DNA of 64,000 nucleotides from an uncultured Paracoccaceae bacterium (GCA_905182165.1 CAJJAK010000011.1:83797-147796), one strand, 5' to 3'. Numbered from the stretch's first letter, positions 10,035 to 19,442 are shown. Numbers and translations: made by a program. The notes: generated from the sequence alone by a model not told the origin.

Positions 10035-11424
10035 TTAATCCTTTGGCCCAATCATTTTTTCTGGGCGAACAATTCTTTCAAAACCCTCTTTATCGATAAA
10101 TCCTAATTTAATTGCTTCTTCTTTTAAATTTGTACCATTTTTGTGAGCTGTTTTTGCAACCTTTGTAGCGTTATCATAACCAATAGTTGGGGCTAAAGCT
10201 GTTACTAACATTAAACTTTCTTCCATGAGCTTATTTATTCGTTCTTTGGTGCTATCCCTGCAACACAATTTACATCAAATGAAACACAAGCATCACCAAT
10301 TAGTTGAGCAGATTGTATCACATTAGCAGCCATCATTGGTTTAAAAACATTCAACTCATAATGGCCTTGTGTGCCCCCTATGGTAACAGCAACATCATTT
10401 CCCATGACTTGTGCGCAAACCATAGTAATTGCCTCAGCTTGAGTTGGATTTACTTTTCCAGGCATGATAGAACTTCCAGGCTCGTTTGCTGGGATCGTAA
10501 TTTCTCCAATTCCAGATCTAGGCCCAGATGCCATCATACGAATATCATTGGCAATTTTATTTAAAGAAACTGCCACTTGTTTTAAAGCACCGATGAGTCT
10601 CTACAATGCATCATGAGCAGCCAAGGCCTCAAATTTATTTGGGGCTGTAAAAAAGGGTAGGTTGGTTATTTTCGAAATATTATTAGCTATAGCAACTATC
10701 CCACCCTTTTGGAGTATTAATACCAGTACCAACTGCTGTTCCACCTAAAGCCAATTCTGATAGATGTGATAAGGTTTTCTATACGCTTAATTCCCTGTTC
10801 TACTTGGTATGCGTATCCAGAAAATTCTTGTCCAAGGGTTAGTGGTGTAGCGTCTTGGGTGTGAGTTCTACCAATTTTTATTATATGGGCAAACGATTGT
10901 GCTTTATTATTGAGAGACTTATGGAGGGTTTTTAAGTTTGGTATCAATAGGTTATGAGCTGTAACTGCTACAGAGATATGCATTGCTGTAGGAAATGTGT
11001 CATTTGAAGACTGTCCCATATTACAATGATCGTTAGGATGGACTGGATCTTTACTGCCAATTTTACCACCCAATATTTCAATAGCCCTATTAGCAATAAC
11101 TTCGTTTGCATTCATATTTGATTGTGTTCCAGATCCAGTTTGCCAAACCACTAGAGGGAAGTGTTCGTCAAGTTTACCATCTATTACTTCTTGTGCAGCT
11201 ATTATTATTGCATTCCCAATCTCAGGTTTTAATTTGCCCAAATCAATATTAGTTTGGGCACAAGCTTTTTTAATAACTCCTAATGCATGTATCAATGCCA
11301 GTGGTAGTTTCTCCCAACCTATAGGAAAATTTATGATTGACCTTTGGGTCTGTGCTCCCCAGTATTTGTCCAAAGGCACCTCTAGAGGTCCAAAACTATC
11401 TGTTTCAGTACGGGTCTTTGTCAT
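10035..11424 (-). CDS. fumC: Class II fumarate hydratase, at least four frameshifts
   Basis: Catalyses fumarate to L-malate in the TCA cycle. The N-terminal part (11424 to about 10717) reads [49 protein letters not shown] and [13 protein letters not shown]. The middle third (10577-10716) is legible only by switching frame ([28 protein letters not shown]). The signature [16 protein letters not shown] lies in 10235-10576, and the last 77 residues are in yet another frame ([18 protein letters not shown]). Restoring all frames gives about 463 residues, normal for FumC. The ATG at 11424 is preceded by AGGAGA. Several single-base lesions in one essential-type gene argue for sequence errors. Confidence 0.88.
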
Positions 11425-11543
11425 CAAAGGTCTCCTTCTCATTTGAAATAGATATAAGGTGACATTTTGGTAATCGCAATAAAGCACACAAACAAATATG
11501 GATTACCGTAAAAAATATAAATTTAACTTATAATATAAATCAA

Positions 11544-11999
11544 CTATTTTCTAAAACTATCTAATGAAACTATTTCAGCATCATTCTGTTCTTCACCTTC
11601 TAAAGCAATCATTTGTGCCTCATCGGATTGATCATCTTCAACAATTTCAAGTTTATCAAATTTCAGGCCAAACTCAACTGATGGGTCGACAAATGATATA
11701 ATAGATTTAAATGGAACAGTCATTTCTTCTAATTGATCACCAAAATTTAAGGTGATTGTAAAATCACTTTCAGTAACTTTTAGACCATCAAACCAATTTT
11801 GAATTACAATAGTTATTTCATCTGGATGTTTTTCTTTTAACCATTCTGCAATTTTTACTGACGGGTGTGTTATATCAAATGTGATGTAAAAATGATGATC
11901 ACTGGGCAGGCCATCAATCTCTATTTGTCTTAGGACATCTCTAACCAGGTTGCGTAACGCATTTTGCATTAGTTCCGTATAATTTAGTATTTTCAACAT
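11544..11999 (-). CDS. sspB: SspB-alpha, ClpXP adaptor for ssrA-tagged proteins
   Basis: SspB tethers proteins carrying the ssrA tag to the ClpXP protease. The 151-residue product matches the alphaproteobacterial form: an N-terminal dimer helix (LMQNALRNLVRDVLRQIEI), the beta-rich tag-binding domain (HHFYITFDITHPSVKIAEWL ... EITIVIQNWFDGLKV ... FTITLNFGDQLEEMTVPF ... FVDPSVEFGLKF), then an acidic linker and a short C-terminal ClpX-docking tail (IVSLDSFRK). AGGGG lies before the ATG. The tmRNA gene is about 1.1 kb away on the same strand. Confidence 0.95.
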   Translation of the reverse strand: MLKILNYTELMQNALRNLVRDVLRQIEIDGLPSDHHFYITFDITHPSVKIAEWLKEKHPDEITIVIQNWFDGLKVTESDFTITLNFGDQLEEMTVPFKSIISFVDPSVEFGLKFDKLEIVEDDQSDEAQMIALEGEEQNDAEIVSLDSFRK

Positions 12000-12118
12000 T
12001 TGCCCCTCAAAAGAATTATTTGATATTTACTATATATATTATTTTCTTTTTAATTGTATAAAATAATAATAATAGTGAGATTATATATTTTATTTAATTT
12101 AATAAATGGATTTTTCAT

Positions 12119-12532
12119 ATGAATAAGGTTGAGTTTACTTTTCTTGGATTAAATATGGAGGGTATTTCAGTAATATATGGTATCTTTCTTATCACATGGG
12201 GCTTTGGTGTCACTTTTTTAAGTGAGAGTACATCTACCACTTCTTTAATCCCCTCAATTTTGGGAGCACCTATCCTGATTTTATCAATATTAGCTATTTG
12301 GATGCCTGAGAGAAAAAAATTGTTAATGCATATTTCAGTTACATTTGGATTATTAATCTTTTTAGGTGGAATAGATTTTTTACGGGGATTTTTAGGCAGC
12401 TCTGATCCTTTTGAGAACGCGTGGGCGGGGTCTTCTAAATTGATGATGTTGATAACTGGACTAGTTTATTGTTTTTTATGTATTCAGTCTTTTAGATTTG
12501 CTCGAATAAATCGAGAAAAATCAAATTCTTGA
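12119..12532 (+). CDS. Unknown four-helix membrane protein
   Basis: I do not recognise the family. The 137-residue product has four hydrophobic segments: about residues 16-35 (ISVIYGIFLITWGFGVTF), 44-62 (SILGAPILILSILAIWM), 70-90 (MHISVTFGLLIFLGGIDFL) and 107-125 (LMMLITGLVYCFLCIQSF), with a short basic C terminus. It has no signal peptidase site or catalytic motif. It is monocistronic, divergent from sspB and convergent with another small membrane protein; they share a hairpin terminator. Confidence 0.75.
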   Translation: MNKVEFTFLGLNMEGISVIYGIFLITWGFGVTFLSESTSTTSLIPSILGAPILILSILAIWMPERKKLLMHISVTFGLLIFLGGIDFLRGFLGSSDPFENAWAGSSKLMMLITGLVYCFLCIQSFRFARINREKSNS

Positions 12533-12540
12533 TTAAAGTT

Positions 12541-12572
12541 TCTCAGGGGTTCTATTTGTTAGTCCCCTGAGA
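12541..12572. terminator. Bidirectional hairpin terminator
   Basis: TCTCAGGGG (12541-12549) pairs perfectly with CCCCTGAGA (12564-12572) around a 14-base loop, eight bases past the stop of the plus-strand gene and 15 bases before the stop of the convergent one. T-rich sequence follows on the plus side and a weaker one on the minus side. Confidence 0.75.
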
Positions 12573-12587
12573 TTTAATAATCAATTA

Positions 12588-12980
12588 CTAAGCTTGCTTT
12601 GGTGTTTTAAGCGCATAGTAAGCAATCGATATAACAATGAAAATTATTGATTGAATTGTGAAGGGATTAGAAAGAGCAAAGTCACTTCCAACAATATAAA
12701 GACCACCAATGCCAAAAATAGCCCAGCCAACACAAAAAGTAGTCATTATTTTTTCGCAATTACTTGCATCAGTTAAGCCACGCAAAACCCAGTTTACATA
12801 GGCTAATACCAACAAGCTAACACCTACATTCATTAGATTTCCTAGAGCTATATCTGTGACCGTGGTTAGGTCTATTCCCATAACAGAATTATAAGTATTA
12901 GGGGCGAATAAAAACCAAACACCAAAAATTATTGCCACTACGACAGTAAACATCATTAAATTTTTTTGAGTATCCATCAT
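12588..12980 (-). CDS. Unknown four-helix membrane protein
   Basis: Not recognised. The product is 130 residues with four hydrophobic segments: MMFTVVVAIIFGVWFLF (about 9-25), IALGNLMNVGVSLLVLAYVN (44-63), FCVGWAIFGIGGLYIV (82-97) and IQSIIFIVISIAYYAL (109-124). Short polar loops and a small basic C terminus are consistent with a compact inner-membrane protein. It lies between the shared terminator and the tmRNA. A good AGAGGAAA-type ribosome binding site precedes the ATG. Confidence 0.75.
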   Translation of the reverse strand: MMDTQKNLMMFTVVVAIIFGVWFLFAPNTYNSVMGIDLTTVTDIALGNLMNVGVSLLVLAYVNWVLRGLTDASNCEKIMTTFCVGWAIFGIGGLYIVGSDFALSNPFTIQSIIFIVISIAYYALKTPKQA

Positions 12981-13087
12981 TTCCTCTTTTATATTTTGAG
13001 ATTATTTTATTAAGTTAATATTGAATAATAAGAGATGTTTAAAACTTTCGGTCAAACTTGTCATCTATTTTTTTTTGTGAAGTGAGA

Positions 13088-13405
13088 AATTATATTTAAT
13101 GCGAAAGCGTAGGCTTCTGTTGCCAGGTGCCTACAAACCCCGCCAGACGCGGCTAGGCGCATGGACTTAATTTTCGATTACTCGAACTGCTTACGCAGCC
13201 AAAGCTCTCGGAGCACTATTGTCATTTGCAATTGTACTTATTGAACCGATAACGGTGGTATCTCACCGAGCAAAAGCTAACACCTTTAAACGTCCGTCGA
13301 TCCTATTTCGACCCCATAATCCCCAAATGAAGGATGTTTGGTGGAGTCGCCGGGTACCGCCCCCGGGTCCGATCCGTGTATTACGAGCGCGTTTATGTCC
13401 ATAGT
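13088..13405 (-). ncRNA. ssrA: Circularly permuted two-piece tmRNA
   Basis: tmRNA rescues stalled ribosomes by adding a degradation tag. On the minus strand the acceptor piece comes first: a T-arm, then CGACTCCA (13349-13342) and an encoded CCA (13341-13339). After a 23-base spacer the coding piece starts at 13315 with GGGGTCG, which pairs fully with CGACTCC to rebuild the acceptor stem (one G-U). The tag frame, 13229-13191, reads ANDNSAPRALAA followed by TAA. This permuted order and the AND start are characteristic of alphaproteobacteria. Outer ends are approximate. Confidence 0.95.
13191..13229 (-). other. tmRNA tag-peptide reading frame
   Basis: Resume codon GCA then AAT GAC AAT AGT GCT CCG AGA GCT TTG GCT GCG TAA, giving the tag ANDNSAPRALAA after the alanine brought by the tmRNA itself. 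The (A)ANDN start is the part bound by SspB, and the C-terminal LAA is the ClpX signal. Both are known for the family. Confidence 0.93.
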
Positions 13406-13516
13406 CCCGAAGGACAGATCTTCACTATATTATTTAAATAATAAAAAGACAATAAAATTCAATTTTTAAATACAAATCTAACTGAGTATTACTTTAGGAT
13501 ATTAGTTATTAAAGCA

Positions 13517-13945
13517 CTACCAGTGGCCAATATTCTTCATTTCATTCCAAGGTTTTTTATTTTCAAGGGGTTCTCCAGCTTGCAACAATTCAATTGAAAT
13601 ATTATCAGGTGAGCGAACAAAAGCCATTCTACCATCTCGTGGTGGTCGATTTATTACGATACCATTGTCTTGCAAAAATTTACAAGTTTCATAAATATCT
13701 TCAACTTCATATGCTATATGTCCGAAATGTCGACTATCACTTGGCAGTTCTTGGTCCCCATCCCAATTGTATGTCAATTCAATAGGTGTTGCTTCTTGAC
13801 CTTCAGCGGCCATGAAAATGAGTGTGAATCTTCCTTGATCATTGTCGTAACGGCGTGTTTCTTTAAGCCCTAATAATTTGTAAAATTTTAACGAAGCTTC
13901 CAAATCGGCCACTCTTACCATTGTGTGTAGATATTTGATTTGCAT
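13517..13945 (-). CDS. gloA: Lactoylglutathione lyase (glyoxalase I)
   Basis: Isomerises the methylglyoxal-glutathione hemithioacetal to S-lactoylglutathione. The 142-residue product is a two-repeat vicinal-oxygen-chelate fold: MQIKYLHTMVRVADLEASLK provides metal ligand H7, IELTYNWD a glutamate, FGHIAYEVEDIYETC the second histidine and ISIELLQAGE the final glutamate, the expected H-E-H-E metal set. ATG 13945 is chosen because GGGGATTA lies upstream; a longer reading would need TTG at 13957. The frame is intact. Confidence 0.95.
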   Translation of the reverse strand: MQIKYLHTMVRVADLEASLKFYKLLGLKETRRYDNDQGRFTLIFMAAEGQEATPIELTYNWDGDQELPSDSRHFGHIAYEVEDIYETCKFLQDNGIVINRPPRDGRMAFVRSPDNISIELLQAGEPLENKKPWNEMKNIGHW

Positions 13946-14096
13946 ATTAATCCCCAAAGTATTTCTAAATTTGCGCTTATTAATTATTTATAACTAATGA
14001 TAGTAAAGCTTTTAATTGTCAAAGAGATTGAATCGTAGCATTATAACTAAAATTACGATATCTAATAGAATGATTGTTTAACGGAAAATTTACTTT

Positions 14097-15014
14097 ATGT
14101 TTTTGTCAGAATATTCACCACTTAAATTTATATTAAATCAAATTAATCCAAGTGTTCTATCGATAATTATCGATAGAACAGGTCCTGGGTATCGTGATAT
14201 TGGCTCAATGATGGCTTTTTCTAGTGAGGGGCAGAGAAATGGATCCTTATCCTCTGGTTGCGTCGAGGATGATTTGTGGATTTCTTCAAAGCTTAGTTTG
14301 GAGAAAGGGACACCTATTATCTCCCAATATGGGACAGGATCTGAAATATTTGATTTGAAACTACCCTGCGGTGGTGGCATGAAAATACTTTCATTGCCTA
14401 ATCCAAGCAAAACAATGCTTAAGGAGATTTTAAATAAACTAAAAAATAGATCACCAATTGGAGTATCAATCAATTTATCTAATGGTTTAATGGGTGTAGG
14501 TTTAGATGGAATTAATGATTTTGATAATATATTTAATTTTAACTTAATGCCAGAAACGCAGTTTATAGTTATGGGAACTGGTGCTGAAACATACTCATTT
14601 AGCTCATTAGCGACTGCAGCAGGATATAACGTTAAATTGCTGTCACCAGATACAGCATTAATAAAAGACGTGTCTTTTCTTGAATGTGATAGTTATTATT
14701 TATCCTCCTCTGAGAGTTTTCCAGAACTCGTAATTGATAAATGGACCGCTATTGTCTTATTTTTTCATGATCATGATTGGGAGCCACCACTTCTGAAAAG
14801 AATGCTGGAAAGTAATGCATTCTATATTGGGGCCCAGGGCAGCAAATCTGCTCATTCTGACTTGTTAAATAAATTGGAGGAAATGGGCTCTACAAAATTG
14901 GAATTATCTCGATTAAGAAAGCAAATAGGCTTGATACCCTCAGCTAGAAACCCCAGGATTCTGGCAATTTCAGTTTTAGCAGATGTGATAGATAAATCAA
15001 TTAAAACAAACTGA
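14097..15014 (+). CDS. XdhC/CoxI-family protein
   Basis: Members of this family insert or sulfurate the molybdenum cofactor of xanthine dehydrogenase-type enzymes. The 305-residue protein has the N-terminal XdhC/CoxI part (IIIDRTGPGYRDIGSMMAF ... GSLSSGCVEDDL, with the conserved SGCVE; GSEIFDLKLPCGGG) and a C-terminal Rossmann part (FIVMGTGAETYSFSSLATAAG, then FFHDHDWEPPLLKRML and YIGAQGSKSAH). No molybdenum hydroxylase genes are in the window, so its client must lie elsewhere. The first 90 bases contain a 28-bp perfect palindrome. The gene stands alone. Confidence 0.9.
   Translation: MFLSEYSPLKFILNQINPSVLSIIIDRTGPGYRDIGSMMAFSSEGQRNGSLSSGCVEDDLWISSKLSLEKGTPIISQYGTGSEIFDLKLPCGGGMKILSLPNPSKTMLKEILNKLKNRSPIGVSINLSNGLMGVGLDGINDFDNIFNFNLMPETQFIVMGTGAETYSFSSLATAAGYNVKLLSPDTALIKDVSFLECDSYYLSSSESFPELVIDKWTAIVLFFHDHDWEPPLLKRMLESNAFYIGAQGSKSAHSDLLNKLEEMGSTKLELSRLRKQIGLIPSARNPRILAISVLADVIDKSIKTN
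14153..14180. repeat. 28-bp perfect palindrome inside the xdhC-like gene
   Basis: TGTTCTATCGATAA (14153-14166) is followed with no spacer by its exact reverse complement TTATCGATAGAACA (14167-14180). The DNA encodes SVLSIIIDRT, which aligns to the normal XdhC N terminus, so it is not an insertion in the protein. It could bind a dimeric regulator or form a hairpin about 55 bases into the message. Confidence 0.9.
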
Positions 15015-15040
15015 TATATTTAATACCTAAAGTAAATTTA

Positions 15041-16117
15041 TTACAGATAATAAGATGAAAATTTGGCAATATGGTAGTCTTCATCCCCGAGTTCGTGGTC
15101 TATCATAATCAATCTCTTTGCATAATGCCCTAAATCATACTCCCAAGTCATACCAATGCCACCGTGCATTTGAATGGCTTCTTCAGCTACTAACTGTCCC
15201 ACTCGTCCAATAGTCATTTTACATGCAGATAAAGATTTTTCTCTTTGATCGCCAGTATCTTGTAACGATGTACTTGCATTTATTATGGCAGATCGAGCTT
15301 GTTCAATCTCTAATAAAACTTGAGCTACCCTATGTTGAAGTGCCTGAAATTTACCTAATTGTAGTCCAAACTGACTTCTGGTTTGAAGGTATTTAATTGT
15401 TAATTCCTTTATATGCTCCATAATGCCTAGAGCTTCAGAGGATAATGCTAAAATTCCCTTACCTAATGTCGAAACTAGTACTTCTTCCGCATTAATTCTC
15501 AATTCCTTACCAATAACATTGTTCAATGTTATTTCTGCAGCTCTGCCTCCATCTACTGTTTGATAATCAGAAATATTTATACCGTCAGCTTTAGCGTCTA
15601 CTAAATATAACTTTAATTCGTCACAATCCGTAGCGGAGACAATTAGGTTATCAACCCCATTAGCAAACTGTACCATTGATTTTACTCCTGATATCTTGCC
15701 ATCAGAGGCTTTTGTAACGATATTATTACCTTCATAACCTGATTGCTCTTCAAAATGAGCAAATGCCACCCTTTTTGTTCCCAGAATAATATCTTGCAGT
15801 ATGTCCGAGTGTTCTTCTGAATGAGAAAGAATATCGCCTGCTATTAGGCTTCCAAATATGGGCTCAACCACCAAACCTTTGCCTAAAGCTTCAAATACAA
15901 CCGCTATATCAAAGCCATGCCCACCAAAACCATTAAATTCTTCTGAAAATAAAGCGTGTGATACACCTAATTCGTGGAATTTTAACCAATTCTCTTTTGA
16001 GAAACCAAGATCTGAATTAGCAGCAATTACACGTTTCTCGATCGGGTAATTTTTTGTTATAAATTTCCCAATAGTATCTGAGAGCATTCTTCGTTCTTCT
16101 GTATGATCAAAATCCAT
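15041..16117 (-). CDS. Acyl-CoA dehydrogenase (last gene of the beta-oxidation operon)
   Basis: FAD-dependent dehydrogenase forming trans-2-enoyl-CoA. The 358-residue product has the N-terminal helical domain (MDFDHTEERRMLSDTIGKF), a shortened middle beta domain and the C-terminal helical domain with YLQTRSQFGLQLGKFQALQH, an FAD-contacting segment, and IQMHGGIGMTWEYDLGHYAKR. The intact frame starts 10 bases past the repaired stop of the next acyl-CoA dehydrogenase, implying co-transcription. The small size and weakly conserved middle resemble the second subunit of paired (heteromeric) acyl-CoA dehydrogenases, so these two neighbours may form one enzyme. Confidence 0.9.
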   Translation of the reverse strand: MDFDHTEERRMLSDTIGKFITKNYPIEKRVIAANSDLGFSKENWLKFHELGVSHALFSEEFNGFGGHGFDIAVVFEALGKGLVVEPIFGSLIAGDILSHSEEHSDILQDIILGTKRVAFAHFEEQSGYEGNNIVTKASDGKISGVKSMVQFANGVDNLIVSATDCDELKLYLVDAKADGINISDYQTVDGGRAAEITLNNVIGKELRINAEEVLVSTLGKGILALSSEALGIMEHIKELTIKYLQTRSQFGLQLGKFQALQHRVAQVLLEIEQARSAIINASTSLQDTGDQREKSLSACKMTIGRVGQLVAEEAIQMHGGIGMTWEYDLGHYAKRLIMIDHELGDEDYHIAKFSSYYL

Positions 16118-16127
16118 AATCTAAACT

Positions 16128-17322
16128 TTAAAGCCTTACCACTTTTTGTGATAATATTTTTTTGAATTTCGTTTGAACCGCCATAAATGGAAACTTTTCT
16201 ATTATTGAAATAAGTACTTGATGCTGTGTGTGCAAAGAATGGTCCTATTTCCTCTCCATTAAAACCATCTTCTAAAGCTTCTGGCCGAAAAATTCGACCA
16301 TATCTACCTGCAGCTCGTCTTTGGAGATGATCTAATTCTTGACATATCTCGGAACCAATAATTTTAAGCATAGAGCTTTCTGCCCCTGGTTCACCTCCTT
16401 TTTCTGCTTCCGACAAAACTCTTAAATTAGTCGTTTCCATATTTAATAAATTTACTTCAAGTTTTGCTAACCTAGCTGCAAAAAGTGGGTCTTTAATTAA
16501 TGGTCGTCCATTTCTCTTTTCAATTTTTGCAATTGCAGCGGGTTTTTGTAGTTTCTTTTTTGATATACCTACAGTCGCAATATTATTTCGTTCGTGACTT
16601 AGTAAATACTTAGCGTAAGTCCAACCTTTATTTTCTTCACCAACTAGATTTTCTATTGGCACACGTACATTTGTAAACCAAACTTCGTTAATTTCATGAC
16701 CACCATCTATTGTTTTGATAGGGCGAACTTCTATTCCAGGGCTACTCATATCTATCATAAGGAATGATATTCCTTGTTGAGGCTTTCCTTCATTTGATGT
16801 TCTAACAAGATTAAAAATCATATTTGCATGTTGAGCTAATGTCGTCCAAGTTTTTTGCCCGTTCACTATGTAATGGTCACCATCTTTGATCGCAGATGTT
16901 TTTAAAGACGCAAGATCAGACCCAGCACCAGGTTCAGAATATCCCTGACACCACCAATCTTAACCGTTTAAAATTCTTGGCAACCAATAATCACATTGAT
17001 CTTTTGTTCCAAATTTCATTAAAACGGGGGCTAACATTCTAAGTCCAAACGGCACAATTCTTGGGGCATTTGCTGCCGCTAATTCATCCTCAAAAATAAA
17101 CTGCTCGACAACTCCCCATCCAGTTCCATCATATTTTTGTGGCCATGAGGACGCTAACCATCCCTTTTTGTTTAATATATTATGCCAATTTTGCATGTCT
17201 TCTTTTGATAGAGGTTTATTATGTTCGATCTTATCAGCCAATTTAATTGGTATGACTGAGGTGAGAAACTCTCTTACTTCTAATCTAAACTCTTCTTGTT
17301 TTTTTGTGAAATTTACATCCAT
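16128..17322 (-). CDS. Acyl-CoA dehydrogenase with an in-frame TAA and a 3' frameshift
   Basis: The N-terminal part (17322-16960) reads MDVNFTKKQEEFRLEVREFL ... WLASSWPQKYDGTGWGVVEQ. It ends at TAA (16962-16960) inside the strongly conserved stretch NG-x-DWWCQGYSEPGAGSDLA, where this family has glutamate (GAA), so one G-to-T change would explain it. The same frame continues through VNGQKTWTTLAQHANMIF, the loop with HERNNIATVG, RPEALEDGFNG and YGGSNEIQKNII. Near the end a one-base slip in an A run changes the stop: corrected, it ends IITKKVVRL at 16128. The repaired length is about 397 residues. It follows fadJ-like by ten bases. Confidence 0.85.
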
Positions 17323-17331
17323 ATTTTTAAC

Positions 17332-19432
17332 TTAATTGAGGCTATCAAAGGTTTTATTTTCTGCCACCAGTTCTTCCAATAACGGTGAGGCCTGCCAAAA
17401 TATGGGATCGTCCTGCCCATAGCGGCGGATATCGTCCAGCAGTCGATCCAGACCATAACCGTCTGCATATTTCATCGGCCCACCTCGATATCTAGGGAAG
17501 CCATAGCCATGCACGAAGGTCACATCAACATCTGAGGGTCTTAATGCTATGCCTTCATTAACCACTTCTGCAGCTTCGTTAATCATTGCTGCCATGTACC
17601 GACGCATAATTTCATCTTCTGTGAAATCTTTTGGTGTAATACCTTTTTTGGCTCTTTCTTGATCTATTATTTTTTGAAGATCTGGGTTCTCAATACCAAA
17701 GCGGATGCCATCAGGATACTCATAAAATCCTTTTCCTGTTTTTTGCCCAAACCATCCATTTTCGCAAATCCGATCAGCAATCCCGACATAGCGTCTCTTT
17801 GGATCTCGGGTAGATTCACCTGCTTTTCGGTTTGCCCATCCAATATCCAATCCAGCCATATCAAACATTTGATAAGGGCCCATAGGATATCCAAAATTTC
17901 TTACAGCCTGATCAACTTGTTGCGGTGTTGCACCATCTTCAACGAGATAAGCTGCTAATTCACCATAAATTGATAATATTCTATTTCCAATAAACCCGTG
18001 GCAATTTCCTGCTCTTACTGGAATTTTCCGCATTTTTTTTGCTAATAAGAAACCAGTCGCTACTACGTCATCATGGGGATTAGAAGGTATAACAATTTCA
18101 AGCAATTTCATTATATTTGCAGGGGAGAAAAAATGAAGGCCAATAACGTCTCGCGGCCTTTTTGTTGCTGATGCTATTTCATCAATATCAAGGTAACTTG
18201 TATTTGATGCTAAAACGGCTCCTTGTTTTACAGTTTTGTCTAGCTTACGAAAAACTGCTTTTTTAATCTCCATTTCTTCAAAAACAGCTTCTATAACCAT
18301 GTCAACGTCAGCTATATCCTCATAGTTGGTTGTTGGAGTATAACGGCTCATAATTTCTAATTTTCCATCGGCATTTAATCTGCCCTTAGACATATCTCTA
18401 TTTAGTACTTTCTCTACATTTACGATGCCACGAGCTATACTCTCTTCATCCTGTTCTACCATAGTGACATGCATGCCTGATTTTAGAGCAGCTATTGTGA
18501 TACCGCTACCCATAGTGCCGCCACCAATTACTCCCAAAGATGACAGTTTTCGTGGCTCTGCTCTACCAGATTCTGGCACTTTCGAGCTTTTTCGTTCTGC
18601 GAAAAATGCATGAACTAAACCTTCTCGCTGAGGAGTGTTTAAGCAATCTATGAATGCCTCTCTTTCATACTGCAAACCCTCAGTTAATGGGCAGGTCAAT
18701 GACATTTCTATGCAATCAACAATTCTAAAAGGTGCATGCAGACCAAGTGCTTTAGATTTTAAGGCAGCTCTTGCATTTACTATTGCTTCTTTGTTGCTTT
18801 TCTCATCAATAAGTCCATCAGTTCTTTCAGATGTTTTAACAATTTGTATTTTTTGTTCAATTATTTCTTGCGAAAAAATAAGAGCTGAGGCTAGTAAATC
18901 ATCATGTGTAATTCTATCAATGACACCTAGTTTGTTGGCCATATCAACATTTATTGGTGTTCCAGAGGTCATTAATTCTATTAGAGCTTGGGAAGGCCCA
19001 ATAAGTCTAGGTAGCCTTTGAGTGCCGCCTGCACCAGGTAGAAGACCAAGATGCACCTCTGGTAATCCAATTTTTGCTGTATTTAATGCAATTCTAAAAT
19101 GAGCACCTAGTGCAGATTTCCAAACCACCGCCCAGAGCAGTGCCATGTATTGCAGCTATAACTGGTAATTTTTGATTTTCAATAATATTTACAACTGCTG
19201 GTAAACCTGGTTCTAATAAAGGTCCTCCAAATTCAGTTATATCTGCTCCAGCTGGGAAGGTTCTTCCACCACCTATTAAAATAATGGCTTTTACGGTTGA
19301 AGTATTATTCGCGGTTTCAAGAGCCTCAACAATTCCGCTACGCACTTTGTGACCTAGCGCATTCACAGGGGGATTATTAAATGTGATTACTGCCGTTTCC
19401 CCAACAATTTCAAAAGAAATTACATCTGACAT
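17332..19432 (-). CDS. Bifunctional enoyl-CoA hydratase/3-hydroxyacyl-CoA dehydrogenase (FadJ-like), one frameshift
   Basis: Hydrates enoyl-CoA and oxidises 3-hydroxyacyl-CoA in fatty-acid beta-oxidation. The crotonase domain begins MSDVISFEIVGETAVITFNN with oxyanion-hole segments FPAGADITEFGG and GTALGGGLE. The frame then changes near 19115 and resumes with AHFRIALNTAKIGLPEVHLG, LLPGAGGTQRLPRLIG. The dehydrogenase domain shows the NAD motif LGVIGGGTMGSGITIAALKS, ASNTSYLDIDEIAS and GLHFFSPANIMKLLEIV, then GFIGNRIL. Full length is about 700 residues, typical of this fused class. Its C terminus (VHGYGFPRYRGGPMKYAD) is conserved. Confidence 0.93.
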
Positions 19433-19442
19433 TTTAGCTCCT

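Noticed and set aside
13219..13404. Plus-strand open frame of 61 codons
   Set aside because: It lies entirely across the tmRNA gene on the other strand; the RNA structure explains the sequence.
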